Below, one piece after another: positions 45,088-56,062 of a stretch of 64,000 nt of DNA. Source of the stretch: an uncultured Massilia sp. (GTDB taxonomy: Bacteria > Pseudomonadota > Gammaproteobacteria > Burkholderiales > Burkholderiaceae); the NCBI GenBank assembly GCA_946481275.1, contig CAMLMV010000002.1:186001-250000 (forward strand), given 5' to 3'. The first letter of the stretch is position 1. Each line of letters starts with the position of its first letter. The notes beneath the pieces are model-generated. The model was not told the DNA's origin, did no database searches, and was given only the letters and a program-made list of their open reading frames with translations. The translations under genes were made by a program, and so were the position numbers.

Positions 45088-47331
45088 ATGAATCTCAACA
45101 ACCATATCCAGCCAGCAAGCTCGCCACTCCAGCTCTGGGGCGGCCTCGAATGCACCGTCAACCGCGTACGCGATCAGTACTTCTCCCAAATGGAACGCAA
45201 CGGACATGCCGAACGGCTTCAGGACCTGGAGCGGTTCGCTTCGCTCGGCATCCGCGCCATCCGCTACCCCGTGCTGTGGGAACGGACCGCTCCCGACGGC
45301 ATCGACTCGGCCGACTGGTCGTGGTCCGACGAACGCCTGCCCGTGCTGCAGCAACTGGGCGTGACGCCCATCGTGGGCCTCGTCCACCACGGCAGCGGTC
45401 CGCGCCACACGAGCCTCGTGTCCCCCGACTTCGCCGAGAAACTGGCGGAATATGCCGGCGCCGTCGCGCGCCGTTATCCCTGGGTCGAGTACTGGACGCC
45501 CGTCAACGAACCCTGCACCACCGCGCGCTTTTCCGGGCTCAACGGCGTCTGGTATCCGCACGATACGAGCGAACAGGGTTTCATCCGCGCCCTCATCAAC
45601 CAGTGCCGCGCCGTCGTGCTGTCGATGCGCGCGATCCGCGAAGTGAACCCGAACGCGAAACTCGTCCAGACCGACGATTTGTCGCGCACCTACGGCACGC
45701 CCGAGATGGCGGAGATCGCGAATTTCTTCAACGAACGCCGCTGGCTGGCGTGGGACATGTTGTGCGGGAAGATCGACCCCGGCCACGCGCTGTGGGACTA
45801 CCTGCTCGAGAACGGCGCCGGCGCCGACGAGCTCCTGTGGTTCAAGGACAATACCTGCCCGCCGGACATCATCGGCGTCAACTACTACATCACGAGCGAG
45901 CGCTGGCTCGACCATCGCGTCGAGCGCTATCCGGAAAGCCACCGCACCAATTACCGCGGCGTCCCGCACGCCGACATCGAATGCCCGCGCGTGCTGGCCA
46001 CGCCGACGCCCGGCATCGGCCCGCTGCTGCAGGAAACGTGGGACCGCTACGGCCTGCCGGTCGCCGTCACCGAGGCGCACATCGACGCCAACCGCGAAGA
46101 TCAATTGCGCTGGCTCGTAGAGATCTGGAACGCCGCAAAGAAGGTCCAGCAGGGCGGCGCCGACATCCGCGCCGTCACCGTGTGGGCCCTGCTCGGCTCG
46201 TTCGACTGGAACTGCCTCGTCACCGAATGCCGCGGCTATTATGAGTCCGGCCCGTTCGACGTGCGCGGTCCGCAGCCGCGCCCGACCGCGGTCGCCACCC
46301 TGATGCGCGAACTGGCCAGCGGCCGGCCCCTGTCGCACCCGGTGCTGCAGGGCCAGGGCTGGTGGCGCCGTCCGGGGCGCTTCCTCGCGAAGCCGGTGGC
46401 AACCCGCACGGCCGTCGCCGACATCGCCGAACGCGGCGCGTTCCGCTCCACGTTCCCGCAGCCGATCCTGATCACGGGCGCGACGGGCACCCTGGGCCGC
46501 GCCTTCGCCCGCATCTGCGAGCGGCGCAACCTCGCGTACCACGTGCTCACGCGCCAGGAGATGGACATCGCCGACCCGGCCTCCGTCGAGGCGGCGATCG
46601 TGCGCTTCAAGCCGTGGGCCATCATCAACGCGGGCGGTTACGTGCGCGTCGACGATGCCGAGGGCGACATCGACCGCTGCATGCGCGAGAACGCGCACGG
46701 CCCGACCGTGCTGGCGCTGGCCGCCATCCGCCACGCGCTGCGCTTCATGACCTTCTCCAGCGACCTCGTGTTCGACGGCACGCTCGATCGCCCGTACGTG
46801 GAATCCGACAAGGTGGCGCCGCTGGGCGTGTACGGCCGCAGCAAGGCGGACGCGGAACGGCGCGTGCTCGATTCCGACCCGCAGGCCCTCGTCATCCGCA
46901 CGAGCGCGTTCTTCGGTCCGTGGGACGAGCACAACTTCGTCACGCAGGCCCTCGACGCGCTCGACGCGGGCAGGCAGTTCGCGGCCGCACGAGACCAGGT
47001 CGTGTCGCCGACATACGTGCCGGACCTGGTGAACACCTGCCTCGACCTGCTGATCGACCGCGAATGCGGCCTCTGGCACCTGACCAACGGCGCCGCGATG
47101 AGCTGGGCCGACCTGGCACGCCAGGCGTGCGCGGCGGCCGGCGTCGACGACAGCCGGCTGGAAGAGCGCACGACCGGTGAACTCGGCCCGCGCGCGGCCC
47201 GTCCGCGCAACAGCGCGATGAGCAGCGAACGGGGCCTGCTGCTGCCCTCGTTCGACGATGCGCTGGCCCGCTACCTGCGCGAGCGCGAGCTCGTGGCAAA
47301 ACGGGTGGACGACGCGCATTACGCCAGCTGA
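45088..47331 (+). CDS. Fusion of a GH1-like glycoside hydrolase and an RmlD-like sugar-nucleotide reductase
   Basis: 747 residues from ATG 45088 (AGGA 7 bases upstream; ATG 45082 also possible). Residues about 15-415 form a GH1-type barrel: acid/base E141 in WTPVNEPCTTARFSG and probable nucleophile E329 in VAVTEAHIDAN. Residues about 455-735 form an extended SDR of the dTDP-4-dehydrorhamnose reductase type: ILITGATGTLGRAF, FSSDLVFDG, and YGRSKADAE with the Y-x3-K pair. There is no signal peptide. The domains would normally be unrelated steps (glycoside cleavage; nucleotide-sugar reduction). The joint role is unknown, perhaps a cytosolic glycan-modifying system. Confidence 0.82.
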   Translation: MNLNNHIQPASSPLQLWGGLECTVNRVRDQYFSQMERNGHAERLQDLERFASLGIRAIRYPVLWERTAPDGIDSADWSWSDERLPVLQQLGVTPIVGLVHHGSGPRHTSLVSPDFAEKLAEYAGAVARRYPWVEYWTPVNEPCTTARFSGLNGVWYPHDTSEQGFIRALINQCRAVVLSMRAIREVNPNAKLVQTDDLSRTYGTPEMAEIANFFNERRWLAWDMLCGKIDPGHALWDYLLENGAGADELLWFKDNTCPPDIIGVNYYITSERWLDHRVERYPESHRTNYRGVPHADIECPRVLATPTPGIGPLLQETWDRYGLPVAVTEAHIDANREDQLRWLVEIWNAAKKVQQGGADIRAVTVWALLGSFDWNCLVTECRGYYESGPFDVRGPQPRPTAVATLMRELASGRPLSHPVLQGQGWWRRPGRFLAKPVATRTAVADIAERGAFRSTFPQPILITGATGTLGRAFARICERRNLAYHVLTRQEMDIADPASVEAAIVRFKPWAIINAGGYVRVDDAEGDIDRCMRENAHGPTVLALAAIRHALRFMTFSSDLVFDGTLDRPYVESDKVAPLGVYGRSKADAERRVLDSDPQALVIRTSAFFGPWDEHNFVTQALDALDAGRQFAAARDQVVSPTYVPDLVNTCLDLLIDRECGLWHLTNGAAMSWADLARQACAAAGVDDSRLEERTTGELGPRAARPRNSAMSSERGLLLPSFDDALARYLRERELVAKRVDDAHYAS

Positions 47332-47346
47332 TCCACGCTGGATGAC

Positions 47347-47378
47347 ACACAGCCGCGCGCATCCGCGTGCGGCTGTGT
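47347..47378 (+). terminator. Hairpin after the GH1-RmlD gene
   Basis: ACACAGCCGC / GCGGCTGTGT stem 15 bases after the stop. The T run is poor, so terminator activity is only likely. Confidence 0.5.
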
Positions 47379-47429
47379 TACCGCTACATTAATCTGATCA
47401 AAGTGTATTTACCGGGGGAATTTCTTTAG

Positions 47430-47454
47430 TTACACTACGTTACTTAGCGTTACT
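47430..47454. promoter_or_regulatory. Three GTTAC direct repeats at 10-base spacing upstream of the VirK-like gene
   Basis: GTTAC occurs at 47430, 47440 and 47450, separated by exactly five bases each time. On the other strand this reads GTAAC-N5-GTAAC-N5-GTAAC, followed in phase by GTAAA. Direct pentamers on one helical face are the usual target layout of OmpR-family response regulators (CpxR, PhoP). Operator role is inferred. Confidence 0.45.
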
Positions 47455-47478
47455 TTACGCAATCAAGGTGTGACTGAC

Positions 47479-47577
47479 ATGTCCGACTTCCTTCGCCGGC
47501 CGCTACCCGCGGTGCCCGGTATGTATGCAGGCTACCGCCCGCTTTCCCGCCTCGCCGCCGCTGGACGGCTGGCATGA
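47479..47577 (+). CDS. Possible 32-codon ORF coupled to the VirK-like gene
   Basis: An ATG with AAGGTG about 8 bases upstream opens a 32-codon frame (MSDFLRRPLPAVPGMY...). Its TGA overlaps the next ATG (ATGA). The peptide is basic and proline-rich with no recognised domain. It may be a coupling leader or a small protein; the alternative is that the ATG is chance. Confidence 0.35.
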   Translation: MSDFLRRPLPAVPGMYAGYRPLSRLAAAGRLA

Positions 47578-48515
47578 AACTCTACCGTGAAGAACAGGGC
47601 TGGGCCGAGCGGCTGATCGCGTCCGCCGTCCCCTCCGTCACACTGCGCTCGGCCGTGCCGCCGCACCTGGCGGGCTTCAAGTCCACCCGCGAATACGCCA
47701 AGATCTGGATGCGCGCCGCGCTGCACCCGCGCCAGACGCCGCAATGGCTGCACCTGCTCAACGCGCATCCGGCATTCTCGGACTACGTGCGCAACTGCCC
47801 GCGCTTCCTGTACAAGGTCTACCGCCCGTACATCAGCCACGCGCTGGATGCCGGGGCCCGCCTGGACGCGATCCGGGCGCACTACGATTTCATGTTCCGA
47901 CGCGGCCTGGGCCAGGTGCTGGCGCGCGCCAGCCTGGGCCCCGTCGTGCTGGCCGAAGCGGCGGGCAAGAGCGGCCTGCCCTACCAGATCCAGCTGCGCA
48001 CCGTGAACATGTTCGACCGCGAGGGCGAACTGGTGCTGCAACTGACCCAGGACGGCACGGCTTTATATACGGTGGCGTTCACGGTGGCGCCGCGCGACGG
48101 CCGCCCGGCCGTCAGCATCGGCTGCATCCAGGGCGGCAAGACGGAAGATGCACGCGAGGCGATCCGCACGGCCACGCGCGAACTGCACGGCATCCGCCCG
48201 AAGCAGCTGATGGCGACGCTCGTGCGCCAGCTGGGCCACGACTACGGGTGCGAACGGATGCTGATGGTATCGAACCGCAACCGCGTGATCTACAAGGCGA
48301 TCCGCCACGGCCGCGTGCTGGCCGACTATGACCAGCTGTGGGAAGAACTCGGCGCCCGCAAGCGGCTTGATGGCGACTGGGAACTCGACTGCGCGCCGGT
48401 GGCGGCGCCGGACCTGGACAGCATCCCGTCGAAGAAGCGGTCGGAGGCGCGCAAGCGGCATGAGGTGGTGTGCAGGCTCGCTGACGCCGTATGTGAAAGC
48501 CTGAGAGCCAGGTAG
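47574..48515 (+). CDS. VirK/YbjX family protein (DUF535)
   Basis: 313 residues. The family is named after Shigella VirK and E. coli YbjX, linked to envelope homeostasis and resistance to host peptides, but its biochemistry is unknown. Typical text: YVRNCPRFLYKVYRPYIS, LYTVAFTVAP, SIGCIQGGK, ELHGIRPKQLMATLVRQLG and MLMVSNRNRVI. No signal peptide. Regularly spaced GTTAC repeats lie about 120 bases upstream. Its TAG stop is the first part of the palindromic repeat at 48512, so the repeat ended the reading frame. Confidence 0.85.
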   Translation: MKLYREEQGWAERLIASAVPSVTLRSAVPPHLAGFKSTREYAKIWMRAALHPRQTPQWLHLLNAHPAFSDYVRNCPRFLYKVYRPYISHALDAGARLDAIRAHYDFMFRRGLGQVLARASLGPVVLAEAAGKSGLPYQIQLRTVNMFDREGELVLQLTQDGTALYTVAFTVAPRDGRPAVSIGCIQGGKTEDAREAIRTATRELHGIRPKQLMATLVRQLGHDYGCERMLMVSNRNRVIYKAIRHGRVLADYDQLWEELGARKRLDGDWELDCAPVAAPDLDSIPSKKRSEARKRHEVVCRLADAVCESLRAR

Positions 48516-48590
48516 GGTGGGCTCACCGAGCCCACGCGGAAATCAACGTGACGCCGGCGTCACGCGTGGGCACGGGGTGCCCATCCTACG
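48512..48590. repeat. REP/BIME-like nested palindromic element
   Basis: About 79 bases with outer arms GTAGGGTGGGC and GCCCATCCTAC. Inside are a GTGGGCTC/GAGCCCAC hairpin, a perfect 16-base palindrome GTGACGCCGGCGTCAC at 48548-48563, and a GTGGGCAC/GTGCCCAT hairpin. It fills the gap between two convergent genes and supplies both of their stop codons. It probably also acts as a bidirectional terminator or mRNA end stabiliser. Elements of this look recur in many copies in related genomes, which cannot be counted here. Confidence 0.75.
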
Positions 48591-49620
48591 GTTGGCATGA
48601 GGATCGGCACCAGCTCGCTCCACACCCGTTCCACGCTCATCTTGTTCATGCAATCGTGATGCCCGAGCGGGCACTCGCGCTTGCGGCATGGCGAGCATTC
48701 CAGGCGCAGCGACACCGTCCGCGCCACTTCCGACAGCGGCGGCGCGTAGTCCGGGTCCGTCGAGCCGTACAAGGCGACCACCGGCCGGTTCAGCGCCGAC
48801 GCGATGTGCAGCAGGCCGGAATCGTTGGAGACGACGGCGCTCGCCTGCGCCAGCAGCGCGATGGCCTCGTCGAGCGACGTCTGGCCAGCCAGGTTGCGCA
48901 CCGCGGCCCCGGCCGCGCCGGCATGCTGCTGGACCTGGGAGCACGTCTCGCGGTCGTTCGGCGAACCGAGCAGCAGCACCTGCACGCCCGGCACGGCATC
49001 GACGACCTTCGTGGCGAGCAGCCCGTAGTAGGCAGGCGGCCAGCGCTTGGCGATGCCGAATTCGGCACCGGGCGCGAACGCGACGAGCGGACGCGTGAGG
49101 TCGACACCGAGACGCTTGCCGACCTGTTCCGTTTCTTCTCCGCCGACGACGAGGTAGGGCCGCGCCAGCTTGCCCGGCAGCGGCACCTCGGGCTCGCGCG
49201 CGAGGGCCGCGTAGAACGGCACCATCGAGCGGCGCGGCTTGTCGTCGTGGTGCATGACGTTGACCATCCCGTAGCGCATCTCGCCCTTGTAGCCCACGCG
49301 GCGCGGGATGCGCGCCAGCCATGGGATCAGCGCGTATTTCAGGGTATTGGGCAGCACGTAGGCGTCGCTGTAGCCGCGCTCCTTCAGTATCCGCGCATAG
49401 CGCCAGCGTTCGCCCAGCTGCAGCGCGCGGTGGCGGAAAGGCGTCACCAGGATGTCGTCCGCCTCCTGGATGCGGCGCCACACGGGCACCACCTGCGGCG
49501 GCGCCAGCACGTCGATGGCGCGCTCCGGATGGGCCTGCTTGAGCAGGCGCAGCAGTGGCTGGGCCATCACGGCGTCGCCGATCCAGTTGGGCGAGATGAC
49601 GAGGGTTCTGTCTTTCTCCG

Positions 49621-49624
<4 letters not shown>
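48560..49624 (-). CDS. waaF: Lipopolysaccharide heptosyltransferase II (WaaF-type, GT9)
   Basis: 354 residues. It adds the second heptose to the LPS inner core at the cytosolic membrane face. GT9 signatures: LVISPNWIGDAVMAQPLLR (start), VAFAPGAEFGIAKRWPP, and NDSGLLHIASALNRPVVALYGSTDP. A CSPCRKRECPLGHHDCM segment near the C-terminus is typical of WaaF. The last dozen residues and the stop codon come from the palindromic repeat. ATG 49624 overlaps the msbA stop, so it is the third gene of an O-antigen-ligase-like/msbA/waaF operon. Confidence 0.92.
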
Positions 49625-51343
<1,719 letters not shown>

Positions 51344-51366
<23 letters not shown>

Positions 51367-52585
51367 TCAGGCAGAAGCCCATGAGCAGGAACACCATGAG
51401 CGCATAGAACAGACTGCCCTTCATAGACCAGAAAATCACTTCCGTCAGCCCGAAGCCGACATAGCCGAGCACCACGAACGCCCCGCCCAGCGCGACCGCG
51501 AACTGCGGTCCGCGCGCATTCTGCCTGATCTGGCGCAGGAAGAACCGCAGGGGCGCGTACAGCGTGGCGGCCCAGATGACGAAGCCGATGACGCCGCCGG
51601 TCGCGAGCGCCTGCAACCCGTCATTATGCAGGTGCGGGAGCTCGAGCACCATCGGATCGAGCCGGCCGGCCTGCGCATACTCGGCCAGGCGCAGGCGGCA
51701 GGCGTCGAAACTCATGCCCAGCACCGGGTGTTCGCGGATCAGCATGGCGGCGCCCTTCCACAATTCCAGCCGGGTGCCGACGTTGGTCCAGACGGTGCCG
51801 CCGTCGTACCACGTGCGGGCGTCGCGCACGCCTTCGGCGAAGCGTTCCTGCACGCCCAGCGCCGGCGTGAACCAGGCCGCGGCCACCACGGCCACGCCGG
51901 CGGCCAGCAGCGCACGCGTGCGGCGGCCGTCGATCCGGCCCACGTGGCGCCCCAGCACCAGCAGCACCAGCACGACCGCCGCCCAGCCGCCGCGGGTGCC
52001 GGTCAGCACGGACGCGGCGAGTCCCGCCAGCGCGCCGGCGCCGGCCAGCAGCGCGTCGCGCGGGCGGTCGCGCATGTCGATCGCGCCGGCCAGGGCCACC
52101 AGCCCCAGCAGCATCGCCAGGTCGCCGAACGTGATCGAATTGATGAATCCGCCCGGCCGCTCGATATGCAGGCCGAAGCGCTGCCAGGCGATGAACGGCA
52201 GCGCCGCCACCGCGCCCGCGCTCGCGCCCCACCACAGCGCCCGCCGCGGTGCGCGCACGGCCACGACGAGGACCAGCGCGCTTACGGACAGGAGCATGCG
52301 CAGCGGCTTTTCCTGCACGCTCAGCCGTTCCCCGCGCAACAGGGCGCAGGCGAGCACGAACAGGAAATGCAGCAGGAAGGCTAGCACGACCCAGCGCACC
52401 TGCGGCCAGTGGCGCACGAGGGCATCGCGGCTCGGCTTGATAAATATCAAAGCGCTAACCAGGAAGAGAAAACTTGCAAGATTCACGCCGAACGAGGTGA
52501 CGAGGCTCAAAAAGGGTAACAGGAAGGCCAGGGCGCCGATCCAGACCCGCATCGGCTCCCTCGTGTTCGTCGGATTGCTGTTCAT
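51344..52585 (-). CDS. O-antigen ligase family protein (Wzy/WaaL-like)
   Basis: 413 residues with about eleven or twelve membrane helices. A large periplasmic loop contains GTRLELWKGAAMLIREHPVLGMSF and LPHLHNDGLQALATGG, the H-x-HN motif of Wzy_C/WaaL proteins, with the catalytic-type arginine in LTGTRGGW. It would join O-antigen or other glycans to lipid A-core in the periplasm. The start MNSNPTNTREPM at 52585 is the first giving a short polar head. First gene of the operon with msbA and waaF. Confidence 0.85.
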
Positions 52586-52639
52586 CGATGTTCTTGTGGG
52601 ATACTCTTGCCCCTGAATATGGCAGTGTAACTTGACCTT

Positions 52640-53476
52640 ATGCTTCACGCACAGACAATCTCGGTCGTGATCACCACCTATAACCGGCCAGACGCGCTGG
52701 AGGCGGTGGTGCGGGCATGTTTTATGCAGAACGACAAGAATTTCGAAATCATTATCGCTGATGATGGCTCGACTGCCAACACGCGTGCCTGCGTGGAGCG
52801 CCTTGCGGCGGCGTCTCCGGTGCTTCTGCGCCACGTCTGGCAACCCGACCAGGGGTTTCGCGCCGCGATGGCGCGCAACCGCGGCACCCTCGCCGCCACC
52901 GGCAACTACATCGTCTTCCTGGACGGCGACTGTATCCCCCAACGCGATTTCATCGCGCGCCATCGAATGCTGTCCGAGCCGGGCTGCCTCGTGTCGGGCA
53001 GCCGTATCCTGATGTCGGAGGGGCTGACGCGCCGGGTGCTGGATGATGGGATCGACGTGAGCGCCACGTCGCCGCTGAAGCGCCTTGGATGGCGGCTGCG
53101 GGGCGACCTGAACAAGACTTTGCAGCCGCTGGGGCTGCGCTGGCCCGACCTGGGCCGCACGTCGCGCAAGTTCACCTGGCGGCGCATCAAGAGCTGCAAC
53201 CTGGGGGTCTGGCGCAGCGACCTGGAGAAGGTGAACGGCTTCGACGAGAGCTTCACGGGCTGGGGCCATGAAGATTCCGACCTCGTCGTGCGGCTGTTCC
53301 ACGCGGGCGTGCGGCGCAAGGACGGCGCCTTTGCCACCGAGGTCTTTCACCTGTGGCACCGCGAGGCGCAGCGCGACCAGGAGACCAGCAACCGCAAGGT
53401 CGTCCTCGAACGCGCTGCTAACAAGGTTACGCAGGCAACGATCGGGTTGCGCGAGCACGCGCAGCCGGCGGGGTAG
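52640..53476 (+). CDS. Glycosyltransferase family 2
   Basis: 278 residues. GT-A fold: [28 protein letters not shown], then the DxD-like [12 protein letters not shown] (about residue 94) and the acceptor-site segment [17 protein letters not shown] (about residue 200), as in the WaaE/KdtX and polypeptide-GalNAc-like branch (galactosyltransferase C-terminal region). It probably adds a sugar to LPS core or a surface glycan. It is divergent from the LPS operon (54 bases between starts) and overlaps the end of the convergent chemoreceptor gene by 50 bases. Confidence 0.88.
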   Translation: MLHAQTISVVITTYNRPDALEAVVRACFMQNDKNFEIIIADDGSTANTRACVERLAAASPVLLRHVWQPDQGFRAAMARNRGTLAATGNYIVFLDGDCIPQRDFIARHRMLSEPGCLVSGSRILMSEGLTRRVLDDGIDVSATSPLKRLGWRLRGDLNKTLQPLGLRWPDLGRTSRKFTWRRIKSCNLGVWRSDLEKVNGFDESFTGWGHEDSDLVVRLFHAGVRRKDGAFATEVFHLWHREAQRDQETSNRKVVLERAANKVTQATIGLREHAQPAG

Positions 53477-55046
53477 CGGACCGGCGCGTTTCCGCCGGCG
53501 CCGCCGTCTCCACGCGGAACACGCTGACCACCTGGGCCAGCTTCGCGGCCTGCTCCTGCATCGCTTCCGACGCCGCCGCCGCTTCCTCGACGAGCGACGC
53601 GTTCTGCTGGGTCACCTGGTCCATCTGGGCGATGGCCTGGTTGATGTGCTCGATGCCCTCGCCCTGCTCCTGGGTGGCGTTGCTGATGGCGCCGATCATC
53701 GTGCTGACCTTGTTCACGCTCGCGACGATCTCCTGCATCGTCGCGCCCGCTTCCTCCACGAGCTTCGCGCCGTCGTCCACGCGCGCCACGGAATCGCCGA
53801 TCAAGGCCTTGATCTCCTTGGCCGCCGAGGCGGAACGCTGGGCCAGGTTGCGCACTTCGCTCGCCACCACGGCAAAGCCCCGGCCCTGCTCGCCGGCTCT
53901 GGCCGCCTCGACCGCGGCATTCAGCGCGAGGATATTCGTCTGGAACGCGATGCCGTCGATGACGCCGATGATGTCGACGATCTTGCTGGACGACGCGTTG
54001 ATCGACGCCATCGTATCGACCACGCGCGCGACGACGACGCCGCCGCGGCCCGCCACCTCGGCGGCGGAATCGGCCAGGCGGCTCGCTTCGCGCGCGTTCT
54101 CGGCGCTGTTCTTCACGGTCGACGTCAGTTCTTCCATCGACGCGGCCGTCTCTTCGAGCGAGCTGGCCTGTTCTTCCGTGCGGCTCGACAGGTCCAGGTT
54201 GCCGCTGGCGATCTCGCGCGACGCCGTCGCGATCAGGTCCGTGCCCGAGCGCACGTCGGCGACGATGCCGGCCAGCGCGTCGCGCATGCGTTTCATGGCC
54301 GCCATCAGGCTCGCCTCGGCACCGGCCCGCACGGGTACATCCATGCCGAGGTCGCCGGCCGCGATGCGCTGCGCCACCGCGACAGCGTCTTCCGGATCGC
54401 CGCCGATCGAGCGTTCGACGCTGCGCACGATCATCCAGACGAGGCCCGTGAGCAGCGCGCCGATCACGGCCAGCCAGGCGGCTGCGCCAGCCAGCTGGGC
54501 ATGGAAGGCGTGATCGAGGTCGTCGATGTACAGGCCGTTCATGAAATACCAGCCCCAGGGCCGGTACGCCTGGACATGGGTGAGCTTGGGTACCGGCTTG
54601 TCCGAGCCCGGCTTGGCCCACAAGTATTCGATGAAACCCGCGCCGTTCGCCTGCGCGGCGGCCATGCCGTCCGCGTAAGGGTTATGGCCGTTCGGGTCGA
54701 CGACCCTGCCGAGCGGGGAACCGACCAGTTCCGGCTTGATCGGATGCATCAGCACGGACTTGTCGTCGTAGACCGTGAAGTAGCCGTTGGCGCCGAAGCG
54801 CAGCGCCCGGGTCCGGGCCAGCACCTGCTGTTTCGCATCGTCGAGGGACAATTTGCCGGCGGCGGCGAGGGCCGCGTACTCCTTGGCGATGGACGCGGCC
54901 ATCTCGCTGGCGTTCGATAACTGGATCTTGCGCTCCTCGAGGCGCAATGCGCGGCTTTGCAGCGCGTTCACCGTGAACACGGCAAGAAGACAAACCCAGC
55001 TGAGTAATAAGGGGAGGAAGAGCTTACGACGAAATGTAATTTTCAT
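53427..55046 (-). CDS. Methyl-accepting chemotaxis protein with a single Cache domain
   Basis: 539 residues. TM1 at about residues 10-28, a periplasmic sCache domain ([26 protein letters not shown], then [13 protein letters not shown]), TM2 at about residues 188-208, HAMP, then the signalling domain with the tip [37 protein letters not shown] split over residues about 365-400. It senses small ligands, possibly organic acids, and controls CheA. A C-terminal pentapeptide for CheR is not evident. ATG 55046 gives the standard first helix. Its final 50 bases overlap the convergent GT2 gene. Confidence 0.93.
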   Translation of the reverse strand: MKITFRRKLFLPLLLSWVCLLAVFTVNALQSRALRLEERKIQLSNASEMAASIAKEYAALAAAGKLSLDDAKQQVLARTRALRFGANGYFTVYDDKSVLMHPIKPELVGSPLGRVVDPNGHNPYADGMAAAQANGAGFIEYLWAKPGSDKPVPKLTHVQAYRPWGWYFMNGLYIDDLDHAFHAQLAGAAAWLAVIGALLTGLVWMIVRSVERSIGGDPEDAVAVAQRIAAGDLGMDVPVRAGAEASLMAAMKRMRDALAGIVADVRSGTDLIATASREIASGNLDLSSRTEEQASSLEETAASMEELTSTVKNSAENAREASRLADSAAEVAGRGGVVVARVVDTMASINASSSKIVDIIGVIDGIAFQTNILALNAAVEAARAGEQGRGFAVVASEVRNLAQRSASAAKEIKALIGDSVARVDDGAKLVEEAGATMQEIVASVNKVSTMIGAISNATQEQGEGIEHINQAIAQMDQVTQQNASLVEEAAAASEAMQEQAAKLAQVVSVFRVETAAPAETRRSATPPAARARATRSLPA

Positions 55047-55282
55047 ATTGATCGGCGCCGTCTCCTGACGCGGTGAACACGGAAAATATCCGTAGATCAA
55101 TATTTACCGATGACCACACTCAAACACAATGGCTCAGTTAAAACGGTAATGATGTTAGCGATCACTTTTAGTCGGACGCGGCGGTGGCGCAACACCTGTT
55201 AGCAAATTAACTTGCCATATGCACACCTGGCTTCGGCAAGGCATCCATTAGAATAGCGACTTTTCCGATTTCACGACTGCAC

Positions 55283-56014
55283 ATGGCGACCCAGGGCGAG
55301 TACGACTATTTCAAGAACATCGGCACCGACGGGATGCGGCACGCCGCGCACAAACCGTGGTCGGACGCCCAGTGCGGCATGTACCTGATGGAACTCGGCG
55401 CCATGATGGGCCTGATGCCGGAAGGCGGCCGCCTGCTGGACATGGGCTGCGGCACGGGCTGGACCAGCGTGCTGTTCGCAAAGAAGGGATTCCAGGTGGT
55501 CGGCCAGGACCTGGTGCCGGAAGCCATCGATGCGGCCCGCCAGCTGGGGCGCGACAATGGTCTCGACCATCTCGACTTCGTCGTCGGCGACTACGAGTCG
55601 CTGACCTTCGAGAACGAATTCGACGTGGTCGTGTTCTTCGACTGCCTGCACCATGCGGTCGACGAAGTCGGCGCATTGAAAAGCGCGTACCGCGCGCTGA
55701 AGCCCGGCGGCATCTGCATCACGTCGGAGCCGGGGCTGGGCCACGAGCGGCGCTCGGCGGCCATCATGCAGGAATTCGGCACGACGGAGCGCGACATGCA
55801 TCCCGCGAAAATCATCCGCGGCGCGAAGAAGGCCGGCTTCACGGGCTGGTCCGTGCATCCGCACGCCCAGTATCTCTACATCGCGCTGTACCGGCGCGAG
55901 CTGCGCGGCCTGCTCGGCAAGGTGATGCGCATCCCGGGCATGCGCGCGCTCGTGGGCGCGTGCACGGTGCTGTTTTCCAGGCACCAGGCCGGCATCGTCG
56001 TCCTCCGAAAATAG
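55283..56014 (+). CDS. Class I SAM-dependent methyltransferase
   Basis: 243 residues. Motif I LLDMGCGTGWTSVLFAKKG (about residue 51), motif II acidic QDL, and VVFFDCLHHAVDE-type post-motifs are clear. The C-terminus (LRGLLGKVMRIPGMRALVG) is hydrophobic/basic and may touch the membrane. The substrate is unknown; a sugar or lipid intermediate is possible given the LPS genes a few kb away. The 236-base gap upstream (shared with the divergent chemoreceptor) is AT-rich and has a TAGAAT at 55249 as a possible -10 box. Confidence 0.85.
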   Translation: MATQGEYDYFKNIGTDGMRHAAHKPWSDAQCGMYLMELGAMMGLMPEGGRLLDMGCGTGWTSVLFAKKGFQVVGQDLVPEAIDAARQLGRDNGLDHLDFVVGDYESLTFENEFDVVVFFDCLHHAVDEVGALKSAYRALKPGGICITSEPGLGHERRSAAIMQEFGTTERDMHPAKIIRGAKKAGFTGWSVHPHAQYLYIALYRRELRGLLGKVMRIPGMRALVGACTVLFSRHQAGIVVLRK

Positions 56015-56019
56015 AGTAA

Positions 56020-56052
56020 GTCGATGGTGCGCACGGCGTGCCCACCATCGAC
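56020..56052. repeat. REP-like palindrome between the methyltransferase and dnaE
   Basis: GTCGATGGTG and CACCATCGAC arms surround a GCACGGCGTGC centre, a near-perfect 33-base palindrome lying between convergent genes. The central GCAC..GTGCCCA resembles the hairpins of the 48512 element. There is no T run; a bidirectional terminator or repeat-family fragment is likely. Confidence 0.55.
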
Positions 56053-56062
56053 GCCCGGACAC

